Positions 1 to 6,945 of a stretch of 13,246 nucleotides of DNA are shown here, piece after piece. This DNA comes from JBQTII01 sp052388275 (lineage in GTDB: Bacteria; Actinomycetota; Actinomycetes; Sporichthyales; Sporichthyaceae), in contig JBQTII010000017.1 in the NCBI GenBank assembly GCA_052388275.1, positions 1 to 13,246 on the forward strand, in the 5' to 3' direction. Below the pieces are notes generated by a model that searched no databases, was not told the origin of the DNA, and saw only the letters and a program-made list of their open reading frames with translations. The translations under genes and the position numbers were made by a program. Every line of letters starts with the position of its first letter. The stretch's first letter is position 1.

Positions 1-72
1 CACCACGTCCTCGACCGCCGCCTCCACGGCAGCAAACGCCGCCATCGCGGCCGGGAGAACATCGGTGTCCAT
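1..72 (-). CDS. 5' end of an unidentified protein (runs off left edge)
   Basis: Read on the minus strand, an ATG at 72-70 opens a frame that stays open to the window edge and encodes 24 residues starting MDTDVLPAAMAAF, an alanine/valine-rich, helix-forming beginning. Codon use has GC-rich third positions like the neighbouring real genes. No strong Shine-Dalgarno sequence is visible just upstream. Alanine-rich helical starts like this occur in actinobacterial DUF222/HNH (13E12-type) proteins, but 24 residues cannot decide that and I do not assign a family. It is transcribed away from the Fic/HsdM scar, so the promoter should lie in 73-334. Confidence 0.45.
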   Translation of the reverse strand, partial: MDTDVLPAAMAAFAAVEAAVEDVV

Positions 73-155
73 ACCCGAGAATCTACGGACCCCCACCGAC
101 AGTTTCGCCCTAGATCGACGCCCCACCAGACTCAGCCGTCACTATTTTCTGAGTT

Positions 156-170
156 ATCGTCAGTGACGAT
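156..170. repeat. Perfect 7-bp palindrome, possible operator
   Basis: The sequence ATCGTCA-G-TGACGAT is a perfect inverted repeat with a one-base centre, in a locally AT-richer patch (147-170). It lies about 85 bp upstream of the left-edge minus gene, a usual place for a repressor or activator site. No known factor is assigned. Confidence 0.35.
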
Positions 171-262
171 CTGGCTGCCGTGAATCGGTGCCGAAGCCGC
201 GTGCCGACACCCTCGTCGTTGACCGCCGTCCCGACGTCCAGGTCGGACCCGACCTCCGCCCG

Positions 263-304
263 AAGTTGTACGGTTCGATTGGGTGGGGCTCGAACGTACA
301 ACTT
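263..304. repeat. Long inverted repeat downstream of the Fic remnant
   Basis: Arms AAGTTGTACG (263-272) and CGTACAACTT (295-304) are perfectly complementary. The match continues inward with TTCG (274-277) against CGAA (291-294) after one bulged G at 273, leaving a 13-base centre. In fic orientation it starts 30 bases after the stop codon, so a transcript would fold into a 14-bp stem. There is no U-tract, so it could be a terminator-like mRNA end, an operator, or a leftover of a lost element. Confidence 0.5.
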
Positions 305-334
305 GGACAGCGCGCTCTGGTCGCAGCGCATGCC

Positions 335-550
335 TCACGATTCGATGAGGTCGAACACGCGTTCGCACAAGAAGAGCCGGTCCTGCGGCCGACCTGTGAT
401 CTCGCGGAGCAGTCCCTTCTCCACCAGACTCTTGACGGCCTGGTTGGCCGCTTCGAAGCTCCGCCCGATCAGGCCTTGCGCGGTGCGTACATCGATGACC
501 GGATAGCCGATCAAGCTCTCGGCAATCTGCAGCGCCGAACCGCGACTTCC
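335..550 (-). pseudogene. Fic-family protein, C-terminal remnant
   Basis: About 70 residues, from near SRGSALQIAE to the end FDLIES and a TGA at 337-335, match the C-terminal winged-helix segment of Fic (AMP-transferase/DOC) proteins. Signs are the pattern YPVIDVRTAQ, a first helix, the recognition helix SFEAANQAVKSLVEKG, then LLREITGRPQDRLF. The Fic catalytic domain with its HPFxxGNGR motif, which would lie upstream at coordinates above 550, is gone. The open frame runs on to 637, but there it is only antisense to the HsdM remnant. The fragment therefore cannot AMPylate anything and lacks a start of its own. Fic genes often sit inside type I restriction loci, in line with the HsdM tail next door. 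Family call is from recalled family pattern, not a search. Confidence 0.72.
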
Positions 551-556
551 TGATGA

Positions 557-850
557 CCGCAGTTCCGACACCATGTCGGTCTCCAACACCTGGACGACGT
601 CGTTGCCGCGTTCGCCACCGGCCGCCCCCGCGAGCAACGGATCGAGACCGAGGTGTTCCGCCCCTTCGCCTACGACGAGCTGATTGCGCGCGACAAGGCG
701 AATCTGGACATCACCTGGCTACGCGACGCCTCGCTGGCCGACACCGACAACCTCCCCGCCCCCGAGGTCATCGCCCGCGAGATCATTGAGGACCTGCGGG
801 CCGCACTCGACGAGTTCGCCGCCATCGCCGACGCGCTCGCCGCGACCTGA
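557..850 (+). pseudogene. Type I restriction HsdM (N6-adenine methyltransferase), C-terminal remnant
   Basis: The frame opens right after a TGA at 554-556 and encodes 97 residues to a TGA at 848-850. It contains FRPFAYDELIARDKANLDI, then TWLRDASLADTDNLP and PEVIAREIIEDLRAALDEF, the typical tail of HsdM proteins of the kind ending ARDKxNLDIxWLRDxSLxDxDNLPxPxxIAxEI. The methyltransferase domain with its NPPF motif and S-adenosylmethionine site, some 400 or more residues, is missing, so it is inactive. No hsdS or hsdR follows: a different gene, a secretion ATPase, starts within 75 bases. The only start-like codon (GTG at 653) lies inside the conserved region and is not a real start. Together with the Fic tail on the opposite strand this is a deletion scar. 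Confidence 0.75.
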
Positions 851-923
851 GCCCGAAGCACCCTCAGGTTGGTGGCCTGCCGCGCCGATACCCCTAGAAC
901 ATCGGGTCGGCGGGGAGTGGGGC
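851..923. promoter_or_regulatory. Short gap with ribosome binding site of the secretion ATPase
   Basis: No gene is supported between the HsdM stop and the ATPase. GGGGAG at 912-917 sits six bases before the GTG at 924 and is the best start-deciding signal for the ATPase. No clear promoter is seen, so the ATPase may depend on read-through from the scar. Confidence 0.4.
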
Positions 924-2198
924 GTGCGAGCACGAGCGTGGTGGCCGGGGCGAATCGAGGACGCGCTTCCGCTCCTCGACAACGACACGCGGCTGCTCGG
1001 TCGCGAGGCCGGTCTGATCTCGATCGGGCCGGAGATGACCCCAGTCGAGATCGTCGAGGTCGTCCTCGCCCGGGCCCTCGCCGAGCGGGCCTCCGACGTC
1101 CACATCGAGCAGCAGGAGTCCCGCACCCGGGTGCGCTACCGCGTCGACGGGGTCCTGCACGAGGTTCTCGCGATGCCCACCGAACGTGCCGCGGCGGTGC
1201 TGAGCCGGGTCAAGGTGCTGGCCCAGATGGACATCGTGGAGAAGCGCCGGCCACAGGACGGCCAGTTCACCTACCGCAGCGGTGAGCGCACCGTCGACAT
1301 CCGGGTCTCCACCGCGGTCGGGGTGTCCGGGGAGAAGTGCGTGCTGCGCCTGCTCGAATCCGCCCGTCGCCGGGTCCGCTACAACGAGCTCGGGATGCAC
1401 CCCGAGGTGGCCCGGCACTGGGCGGTCGCGGCCGCCAGCTCCTCCGGAATGCTGCTGTGCTCGGGACCCACCGGCAGCGGAAAAACCACCACGCTGTACG
1501 CGAGCCTGGGCGAACTCGACATCGTCGGGCGCAATCTGTGCTCGATCGAGGATCCCGTCGAGTACGTCGTGGACTCGATCACGCAGATCCAGATCAACAC
1601 CACGATCGGCACGACGTTCGCCAGCGGTCTGCGCTCGCTGTTGCGCCAGGACCCCGACGTAATCCTGCTCGGCGAGATCCGCGACCCCGAGACCGGGCGA
1701 ATCGCCGTGCAGGCAGCCCTCACGGGCCACCTGGTGCTGTCCACCGTGCACTCTCGCGACAGCGTCTCCGCGTTGTACCGGCTGCTGGAGATGGGTATCG
1801 AGGGCTATCTGGTCACCTCTTCGGTCATCGCGGTAATGGCGCAGCGCCTGGTGCGCCGCAACTGCCCCACCTGCCTGCAGCCTTACGAGCCCTCCCCCGA
1901 GGAACGGGCGCTCTACACCGACCTGGGCGGGCGCCCCAAGGCGCTGTTCCTGGCCGGGACCGGCTGCACCGCCTGCGCCTACACCGGCTACCACGAGCGC
2001 GTCGGCATCTATGAACTACTGCGGGTGACTCCGGCCGTGCGCGCCCTGATCACCGCAGGCGCCGACGCCGACATCGTGCGCGATCAGGCGATGGCCGAAG
2101 GAATGCACACGTTGGTCTCAGAAGCCCTGCGCCTGGTCAGCGAGGACATCACCACCATGGGTGAGGTCATCCGGGCGGTCGCCGACGGGCTGGCCTGA
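924..2198 (+). CDS. GspE/PilB-type type II/IV secretion ATPase lacking the N-terminal domain
   Basis: A hexameric motor ATPase of the kind that drives pilus or pseudopilus assembly at the inner face of the membrane. Counting from GTG 924 (424 aa), the order is: ASDVHIEQQ with VRYRVDGVLHEV (about 56-80, N2-type domain), Walker A GPTGSGKT (181-188), Asp box IEDPVE (208-213), Walker B ILLGEIRDPE (247-256), His box GHLVLSTVHS (268-277), and a zinc site CPTC...CTAC (314-317, 348-351). All are intact. Family members usually have about 500-570 residues, and the GspE N-terminal domain that docks to the platform is absent. The frame is open back to 684, but that part only shadows the HsdM tail out of frame, so I set the start by the GGGGAG at 912-917. 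An internal ATG at 1035 is an alternative. No PilC, PilM, pilin or peptidase gene lies nearby. Confidence 0.82.
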   Translation: MRARAWWPGRIEDALPLLDNDTRLLGREAGLISIGPEMTPVEIVEVVLARALAERASDVHIEQQESRTRVRYRVDGVLHEVLAMPTERAAAVLSRVKVLAQMDIVEKRRPQDGQFTYRSGERTVDIRVSTAVGVSGEKCVLRLLESARRRVRYNELGMHPEVARHWAVAAASSSGMLLCSGPTGSGKTTTLYASLGELDIVGRNLCSIEDPVEYVVDSITQIQINTTIGTTFASGLRSLLRQDPDVILLGEIRDPETGRIAVQAALTGHLVLSTVHSRDSVSALYRLLEMGIEGYLVTSSVIAVMAQRLVRRNCPTCLQPYEPSPEERALYTDLGGRPKALFLAGTGCTACAYTGYHERVGIYELLRVTPAVRALITAGADADIVRDQAMAEGMHTLVSEALRLVSEDITTMGEVIRAVADGLA

Positions 2199-2246
2199 CG
2201 ATAATTTCGGGTATACCGCCCGTCGCCGACGACAGGATCTGTGCCG

Positions 2247-3860
2247 ATGTCCCTCGCCCCGTCCTACGCCTGCGGAATCTCCGACGTCCCGCTGCTCGGG
2301 GAGACGATCGGCGCCGCGCTGACCAGGGTGGCCGGCTCGCACCCGGACGCCGAGGCCGTGGTGGACGTCCCCTCCGGGCGGCGGTGGACCTACAGCCGGC
2401 TCGACGCCGACGTCTCACGCCTCGCTGCGGGGCTGCTCGCCCGCGGAATCGCCGCCGGTGACCGGATCGCACTGTGGGCACCGAACATCGCCGAGTGGGT
2501 CCTGGTCCAGTACGCCGCTGCCCGGGTCGGGGCGATCCTGGTCGTGGTCAACCCGGCGTACCGCACCCACGAGCTCTCGTTCGTGCTGCGCCAGTCCGGA
2601 GCACGAATGCTCATCACCGTTCCCGCCTTCAAGACCAGCGACTACCGCGCCATGGTCGCCGAGGTCGCGCCCGACTGTCCCGACCTCACCGATCTCGTCT
2701 TCGTGGGCGAGCAGTCCTGGAACGAGCTGGCCACCAGTACCGTCGCCGGCCCGGAAGTGATGCAACGTCAGGACATGTTGGGCTTCGACGACCCGATCAA
2801 CATCCAATACACCTCCGGGACCACCGGTTTCCCTAAGGGCGCCACACTCACCCACCACAACATCCTGAACAACGGCTTCTTCACCGGCGAGGTCTGCCGC
2901 TACACCAGCGCCGATCGCATCGTGGTGCCAGTGCCGTTCTACCACTGCTTCGGCATGGTGATGGGCAACCTGGCAGCGCTCTCACACGCCGCCATGGTGA
3001 TCATCGCCGCGCCCGCCTTCGACCCCGCCGCCACCATCGCAGCCTGCGCCGCCGAACGCGCGACCTCGCTCTACGGCGTCCCGACAATGTTCATCGCCAT
3101 GCTTGCCGACCCGTCACTTCCCGACCTGGACCTGACCAGCCTGCGCACCGGGATCATGGCCGGATCGCCGTGTCCGGTGGAGGTGATGAAACGCGTCATC
3201 GCCGAGATGGGCATGAATGAGGTGACCATCGCCTACGGCATGACCGAGACCTCGCCGGTGTCCTGTCATACCCGCACCGACGACGACGTCGAGCGCCGAG
3301 TGGCCACGATCGGGCGCGTGCACCCGCACCTGGAGATCGCGATCGTGGACCCGCAGACCAACCAGGTGGTCCCGCGCGGCACCCGCGGAGAGTTCCGCAC
3401 GCGTGGCTATTCGGTGATGAGCGGCTACTGGAACGACCCCGAGAAGACCGCCGCCGCGATCGACGCGGCAGGGTGGATGCGCACCGGAGATCTGGCCGAG
3501 ATGGATACCGAGGGCTACGTCAAGATCGTCGGCCGGATCAAGGACACGGTGATCCGCGGCGGGGAGAACATCGCCCCGCGCGAGGTCGAGGAGTTCCTCT
3601 ACACCCACCCGGACATCATCGACGTCCAGGTCGTGGGCGTCCCGGACGCCAGATTCGGCGAAGAGCTGTGCGCCTGCGTCAAGGTCGCGGACGGTACGAC
3701 GATCGACGCCGCCGCCGTACGGGCGTTCTGCACGGGCAAGATCTCCCACCACAAGATCCCGCGCTACGTCGTCGCGGTGCAGGAGTACCCGATGACGGTG
3801 ACGGGCAAGGTGCAGAAGAACATCCTGCGCGAGCAGATGGCGGCCCAGCTCGGTCTATAA
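2247..3860 (+). CDS. AMP-binding fatty acyl-CoA ligase (FadD type)
   Basis: Activates a carboxylic acid, probably a fatty acid, with ATP to the acyl-adenylate and transfers it to CoA. It belongs to the ANL superfamily and is cytosolic (537 aa from ATG 2247, normal length). Visible motifs: P-loop-like YTSGTTGFPKG (188-198), A5 YGMTETSP (330-337), TGD (414-416), hinge and A8 region GRIKDTVIRGGENIAPREVE (429-448), and the C-terminal catalytic lysine in PMTVTGKVQK (Lys 521). A GTG at 2241 is in frame, but AGGA at 2234-2237 is nine bases from ATG 2247 and only three from the GTG, so the ATG is preferred. It follows the secretion ATPase by 48 bases. The gap holds AT-rich GATAATTTCGGGTATACC (2200-2217), which may contain a -10 box. 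Chain length of the substrate cannot be read from sequence. Confidence 0.92.
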   Translation: MSLAPSYACGISDVPLLGETIGAALTRVAGSHPDAEAVVDVPSGRRWTYSRLDADVSRLAAGLLARGIAAGDRIALWAPNIAEWVLVQYAAARVGAILVVVNPAYRTHELSFVLRQSGARMLITVPAFKTSDYRAMVAEVAPDCPDLTDLVFVGEQSWNELATSTVAGPEVMQRQDMLGFDDPINIQYTSGTTGFPKGATLTHHNILNNGFFTGEVCRYTSADRIVVPVPFYHCFGMVMGNLAALSHAAMVIIAAPAFDPAATIAACAAERATSLYGVPTMFIAMLADPSLPDLDLTSLRTGIMAGSPCPVEVMKRVIAEMGMNEVTIAYGMTETSPVSCHTRTDDDVERRVATIGRVHPHLEIAIVDPQTNQVVPRGTRGEFRTRGYSVMSGYWNDPEKTAAAIDAAGWMRTGDLAEMDTEGYVKIVGRIKDTVIRGGENIAPREVEEFLYTHPDIIDVQVVGVPDARFGEELCACVKVADGTTIDAAAVRAFCTGKISHHKIPRYVVAVQEYPMTVTGKVQKNILREQMAAQLGL

Positions 3861-3936
3861 CAGGCATCACCGCTGGTCAGAGCCGCGACTCGTCGCGGGC
3901 GTACGATGAAGGCGCCGCCCCAGATGAGGACCAACG

Positions 3937-5775
3937 ATGGCTGAGCTCCGCTCCCGCACCACCACGCACGGCCGGAACATGGCCGGAGCGCGCGCGCTCT
4001 GGCGCGCCACCGGCATGACCGACGACGACTTCGACAAGCCGATCGTGGCGATTGCCAACAGCTTCACGCAGTTCGTGCCGGGCCATGTACACCTGCGCAA
4101 TATGGGGTCGCTCGTCGCGGACGCGGTCGCCGAGGCCGGCGGGGTGGGACGGGAGTTCAACACGATCGCCGTCGACGACGGCATCGCGATGGGGCACGGC
4201 GGAATGCTGTACTCCCTGCCCAGCCGCGAGCTGATTGCGGACTCGGTGGAGTACATGGTGCAGGCGCACGTCGCCGACGCCCTGGTCTGCATCTCCAACT
4301 GCGACAAGATCACCCCCGGCATGCTGATCGCCGCGATGCGCCTCAATATCCCGACGGTATTCGTCTCCGGGGGCGCGATGGAGGCAGGTAAGGCCGTCAT
4401 CCGAGACGGCGTGGCCCGGCCCAAGCTGGATCTGATCTCGGCAATGACCGCCTCGGCGGACGAGGAGATCTCTGACGAGGATCTCTCCGACATCGAGCGC
4501 TCCGCCTGCCCGACCTGTGGGTCCTGCTCGGGCATGTTCACGGCAAACTCGATGAACTGCCTGACCGAGGCTCTCGGCCTCTCCCTTCCGGGAAACGGAT
4601 CAACGCTGGCCACCTCGGCAGCCCGCCGCGCCCTGTTCGTGGAGGCCGGGCGGCTGGTCGTCGAGTTGGCCAACCGCTTCTACGGTAGTGACGATGAATC
4701 AGTTCTGCCGCGTAACATCGCCACCCGCGAGGCGTTCTCCAACGCGATGCGCCTGGACATCGCGATGGGGGGCTCGACCAACACAATCCTGCACCTGCTT
4801 GCGGCCGCCATCGAGGGCCAGGTCGACTTCGACCTCGCCGACATCGACGAGCTGTCCCGCCACACCCCGTGCATCTGCAAGGTCGCACCCTCCACCCCGC
4901 TTTACCACATGGAGGACGTGCATCGGGCAGGCGGAATTCCGCGCATCCTGTCCGAGCTGGACCGCGGTGGGCTGCTCGAGCGCGGAGTGCACACCGTGCA
5001 CTCCCCCGACCTGGACACCTGGCTCGCCCGCTGGGACATTGGCCGCCCCGACGCGCCCGCCGAGGCGCTCGAGCTCTTTGCCGCCGCTCCCGGCGGGGTG
5101 CGCACCACCGAGGCGTTCAGTTCGACAGTCACCTGGGCCACACTGGACACCGACGCCGAGACGGGTTGCGTGCGCGACCTCGAGCACGCCTACTCTCAAG
5201 ACGGCGGGTTGGCCGTGCTGTACGGCAACCTCGCCCCGGATGGCTGTGTGGTGAAGACCGCCGGTGTCGCGATGGAGCAACTGCACTTCAAGGGCCCGGC
5301 GAAAGTGAGTGAGAGTCAGGACGACGCGGTGACCGCGATCCTGGCCGGCGCGATCGTCGCCGGGGACGTCGTGGTCGTGCGGTACGAGGGGCCCAAGGGC
5401 GGGCCCGGGATGCAAGAGATGCTCTATCCGACGTCATTCTTGAAGGGGCGCGGCCTGGGCGCGAAGTGCGCGCTGATCACCGACGGCCGTTTCTCCGGCG
5501 GGACGTCGGGCCTGTCGATCGGGCACGTCTCGCCCGAGGCCGCCAGCGGCGGGCTGATTGCCCTGGTGGAGGACGGCGACGAGATCGAGATTGACATCGC
5601 GACCCGCAGGATCGAACTGCTGGTGGACGAGCCCACCCTGGCGGCCCGGCGAGCCGAGCGCGACGAGCTCGGGTGGGCTCCGCTCAAGCGCGAGCGCCCG
5701 GTCTCGGCCGCGCTGCGCGCTTATGCGTCTATGGCGCAGTCCGCGGACAAGGGCGCTATCCGCCTCGTCCCGTAA
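3937..5775 (+). CDS. ilvD: Dihydroxy-acid dehydratase
   Basis: Catalyses dehydration of 2,3-dihydroxy-isovalerate and 2,3-dihydroxy-3-methylvalerate to the 2-oxo acids of valine and isoleucine synthesis, using an Fe-S cluster. At 612 residues it matches the long, E. coli/Corynebacterium-like form. It opens with RTTTHGRNMAGARALWRATG, followed by NSFTQFVPGHVHL (41-53), AVDDGIAMGHGGM (78-90), cluster motif CISNCDK (118-124), CPTCGSC (191-197) and GRFSGGTSGLSIGHVSPEA near the C-terminus. The position that is Cys in the short-form ACN motif is Ser 42, as in the E. coli enzyme. TGAGGA at about 3924-3929 gives a good ribosome site eight bases before ATG 3937. It lies 76 bases after the acyl-CoA ligase; TACGAT at 3902-3907 is a weak -10 candidate. 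No ilvBNC genes are in the window. Confidence 0.97.
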   Translation: MAELRSRTTTHGRNMAGARALWRATGMTDDDFDKPIVAIANSFTQFVPGHVHLRNMGSLVADAVAEAGGVGREFNTIAVDDGIAMGHGGMLYSLPSRELIADSVEYMVQAHVADALVCISNCDKITPGMLIAAMRLNIPTVFVSGGAMEAGKAVIRDGVARPKLDLISAMTASADEEISDEDLSDIERSACPTCGSCSGMFTANSMNCLTEALGLSLPGNGSTLATSAARRALFVEAGRLVVELANRFYGSDDESVLPRNIATREAFSNAMRLDIAMGGSTNTILHLLAAAIEGQVDFDLADIDELSRHTPCICKVAPSTPLYHMEDVHRAGGIPRILSELDRGGLLERGVHTVHSPDLDTWLARWDIGRPDAPAEALELFAAAPGGVRTTEAFSSTVTWATLDTDAETGCVRDLEHAYSQDGGLAVLYGNLAPDGCVVKTAGVAMEQLHFKGPAKVSESQDDAVTAILAGAIVAGDVVVVRYEGPKGGPGMQEMLYPTSFLKGRGLGAKCALITDGRFSGGTSGLSIGHVSPEAASGGLIALVEDGDEIEIDIATRRIELLVDEPTLAARRAERDELGWAPLKRERPVSAALRAYASMAQSADKGAIRLVP

Positions 5776-5780
5776 CGGCC

Positions 5781-5802
5781 GAGGGATTCGCGGTGCTCCC
5801 TC
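5781..5802. terminator. Possible bidirectional terminator hairpin
   Basis: GAGGGA (5781-5786) and TCCCTC (5797-5802) are complementary across a 10-base loop, in the 42-base gap between convergent ilvD and the P450 gene. The stem is only 6 bp and no T-tract follows on either strand, so this is weak. Confidence 0.3.
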
Positions 5803-5817
5803 CTGCAACCACCGGAC

Positions 5818-6945
5818 CTACAAGGCGATTTGCGCCGGTAGGCAGTGCAGCGCCTGGAGCGTGTTCGATTCTCGCCACTTGGCCGGCCGGTTCGTCAGGG
5901 CCAGCTCAGGGTGGCGGATGAACAGCCGCGGAAGGATCTCGATGGTTTCGAGTCGGGCGAGCGCGGCGCCGAGGCAGAAGTGGATTCCAGCGCCGAAGCC
6001 GAGGTGGCCGACCGGTTCACGAGTCAGGTCCAACCGCTCGGCTGCAGGGAAGCGGCGTGGGTCCCGGTTGGCCGCTTGCACGTCTACCAGAACCGCCTGC
6101 CCGGCTGGGATCTGACGGCCTACCAGTTCCTGATCGACCAACGCGGTGCGCAGGATCCGTTTCACTGGTCCCTGCAGGCGTAGCAGCTCCTCGACGGCAC
6201 GCGCTGGCTCGGCGACCAGGTGGGCGATCTGGTCGGGGTCGCGCAGCAGCGCCAGTGTGGAGTTGGCGATAAGGTTGGCGGTGGTCTCGTGCCCTGCGAT
6301 CAACAGCAGGATGCACGTGGCCAGCACTTCATCCAGACCTAACCCGGCGGGATTGTGGTCGTCAGACAACGCCAGAAGCGCACTAATGAAGTCGTTACCG
6401 GGCGAGTTGCGGCGTTCGGCCAGGATCGGGGTCAGGAACAGCGTCAGTTCGAGATTGGCAACCGCGAACGCGGTCAGGTCCTCGACGGTGGCACCGAGTT
6501 CGAGGCCACGCGCGAGTTCCGGGGTCTGCTCGGCGATGACCTGGGCGCCCTCGGTGCCGACGTCGAGCAGTTCGCAGATCACCGCCAGGCTCACCGGGTA
6601 GCCGAGACCGGTGACGATGTCGACCCGCGGGCCGGTCTCCCGCAGCCCGTCGAGAGCGGCGTCGACGATCGCGACAATCCGCGGCCGGAGTCTGGCGATG
6701 GCACTCGCGGAAAACGCGGGGCTGATCAGGCGTCGTATGCGCGTGTGCTCGGGCGGGTCAAGGACGATCAGACTGCCGGCCGGGAAGTCCTTGAGTTCCG
6801 GTGGCGCCAGGGGGCTCAGGCGCAGGTCGCTGCTCCAGCCCGGTCCGCGCAGCACCGCCGTTGCCGCGTCGAACCCGGTGACCAGGAATGCCTTCGTCGG
6901 TTCGTCCCAGCGAACCGGCGGATCGTGGCCGACGACTGCGCTCAC
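5818..6945 (-). CDS. Cytochrome P450
   Basis: A soluble bacterial heme-thiolate monooxygenase, 375 aa. Motifs are complete: C-helix HTRIRR (67-72), I-helix oxygen-activating AGHETT (217-222), K-helix EELLR (252-256), and the heme loop FGAGIHFCLG (317-326) with Cys 324 as the iron ligand. The start is a GTG at 6945-6943 that overlaps the kinase stop codon (GTGA), giving translational coupling; no other start exists in frame up to the stop at 7036. It is shorter than the usual roughly 400 residues because the segment before PVRWDEPTKAFLV is nearly absent, so the N-terminal A-helix is clipped. Substrate is unknown. No ferredoxin or ferredoxin reductase gene is adjacent, so electrons must come from elsewhere. 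It is the second gene of the operon with the ABC1 kinase, probably under the divergent TetR regulator. Confidence 0.93.
   Translation of the reverse strand: MSAVVGHDPPVRWDEPTKAFLVTGFDAATAVLRGPGWSSDLRLSPLAPPELKDFPAGSLIVLDPPEHTRIRRLISPAFSASAIARLRPRIVAIVDAALDGLRETGPRVDIVTGLGYPVSLAVICELLDVGTEGAQVIAEQTPELARGLELGATVEDLTAFAVANLELTLFLTPILAERRNSPGNDFISALLALSDDHNPAGLGLDEVLATCILLLIAGHETTANLIANSTLALLRDPDQIAHLVAEPARAVEELLRLQGPVKRILRTALVDQELVGRQIPAGQAVLVDVQAANRDPRRFPAAERLDLTREPVGHLGFGAGIHFCLGAALARLETIEILPRLFIRHPELALTNRPAKWRESNTLQALHCLPAQIAL

Larger units (their letters stand above)
73..334. other. Gene-free stretch between the left-edge gene and the Fic remnant
   Basis: No frame here has coding character that I recognise. 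The small open frames on both strands are arginine- and serine-rich and lack ribosome binding sites. The stretch holds three symmetric elements: a palindrome at 156-170, a short GC hairpin at 241-254 (GGTCGG-AC-CCGACC), and a long inverted repeat at 263-304. A promoter for the left-edge minus gene is expected here but no convincing -35/-10 pair was found. Confidence 0.5.

Noticed and set aside
271..296. GGTTCGATT and GTTCGAGCCCC resemble tRNA T-arm sequence, suggesting a tRNA fragment or att site
   Set aside because: The bases flanking the T-loop do not form the 5-bp T stem, no acceptor stem or CCA is present, and the similarity is explained by the inverted repeat.
110..331. 73-aa minus-strand open frame after the Fic tail
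   Set aside because: No ribosome site, no family pattern, and it runs straight through the inverted repeats; I see no evidence that it is translated.
851..905. Possible start of hsdS after the HsdM tail (GWWPAAPIPL resembles HsdS openings)
   Set aside because: No start codon in the right place, too short, and in the frame that continues into the secretion ATPase; chance similarity cannot be excluded.
684..923. N-terminal 80 residues of the long open frame leading into the secretion ATPase
   Set aside because: The stretch is arginine/proline/serine-rich and lies out of frame over the HsdM tail, which has clear family similarity. It is a high-GC shadow, so the ATPase start was set at GTG 924.
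894..1994. 366-aa minus-strand open frame opposite the secretion ATPase
   Set aside because: No recognisable domain, glycine/valine/arginine-rich shadow composition, and the opposite strand has complete ATPase motifs.
2200..2217. GATAATTTCGGGTATACC as promoter of the acyl-CoA ligase gene
   Set aside because: AT-rich and tempting, but no -35 at proper distance was found; mentioned in the gene entry only.
4699..5415. 238-aa minus-strand open frame opposite ilvD
   Set aside because: Antisense shadow of a strongly conserved gene in high-GC DNA; no family pattern.
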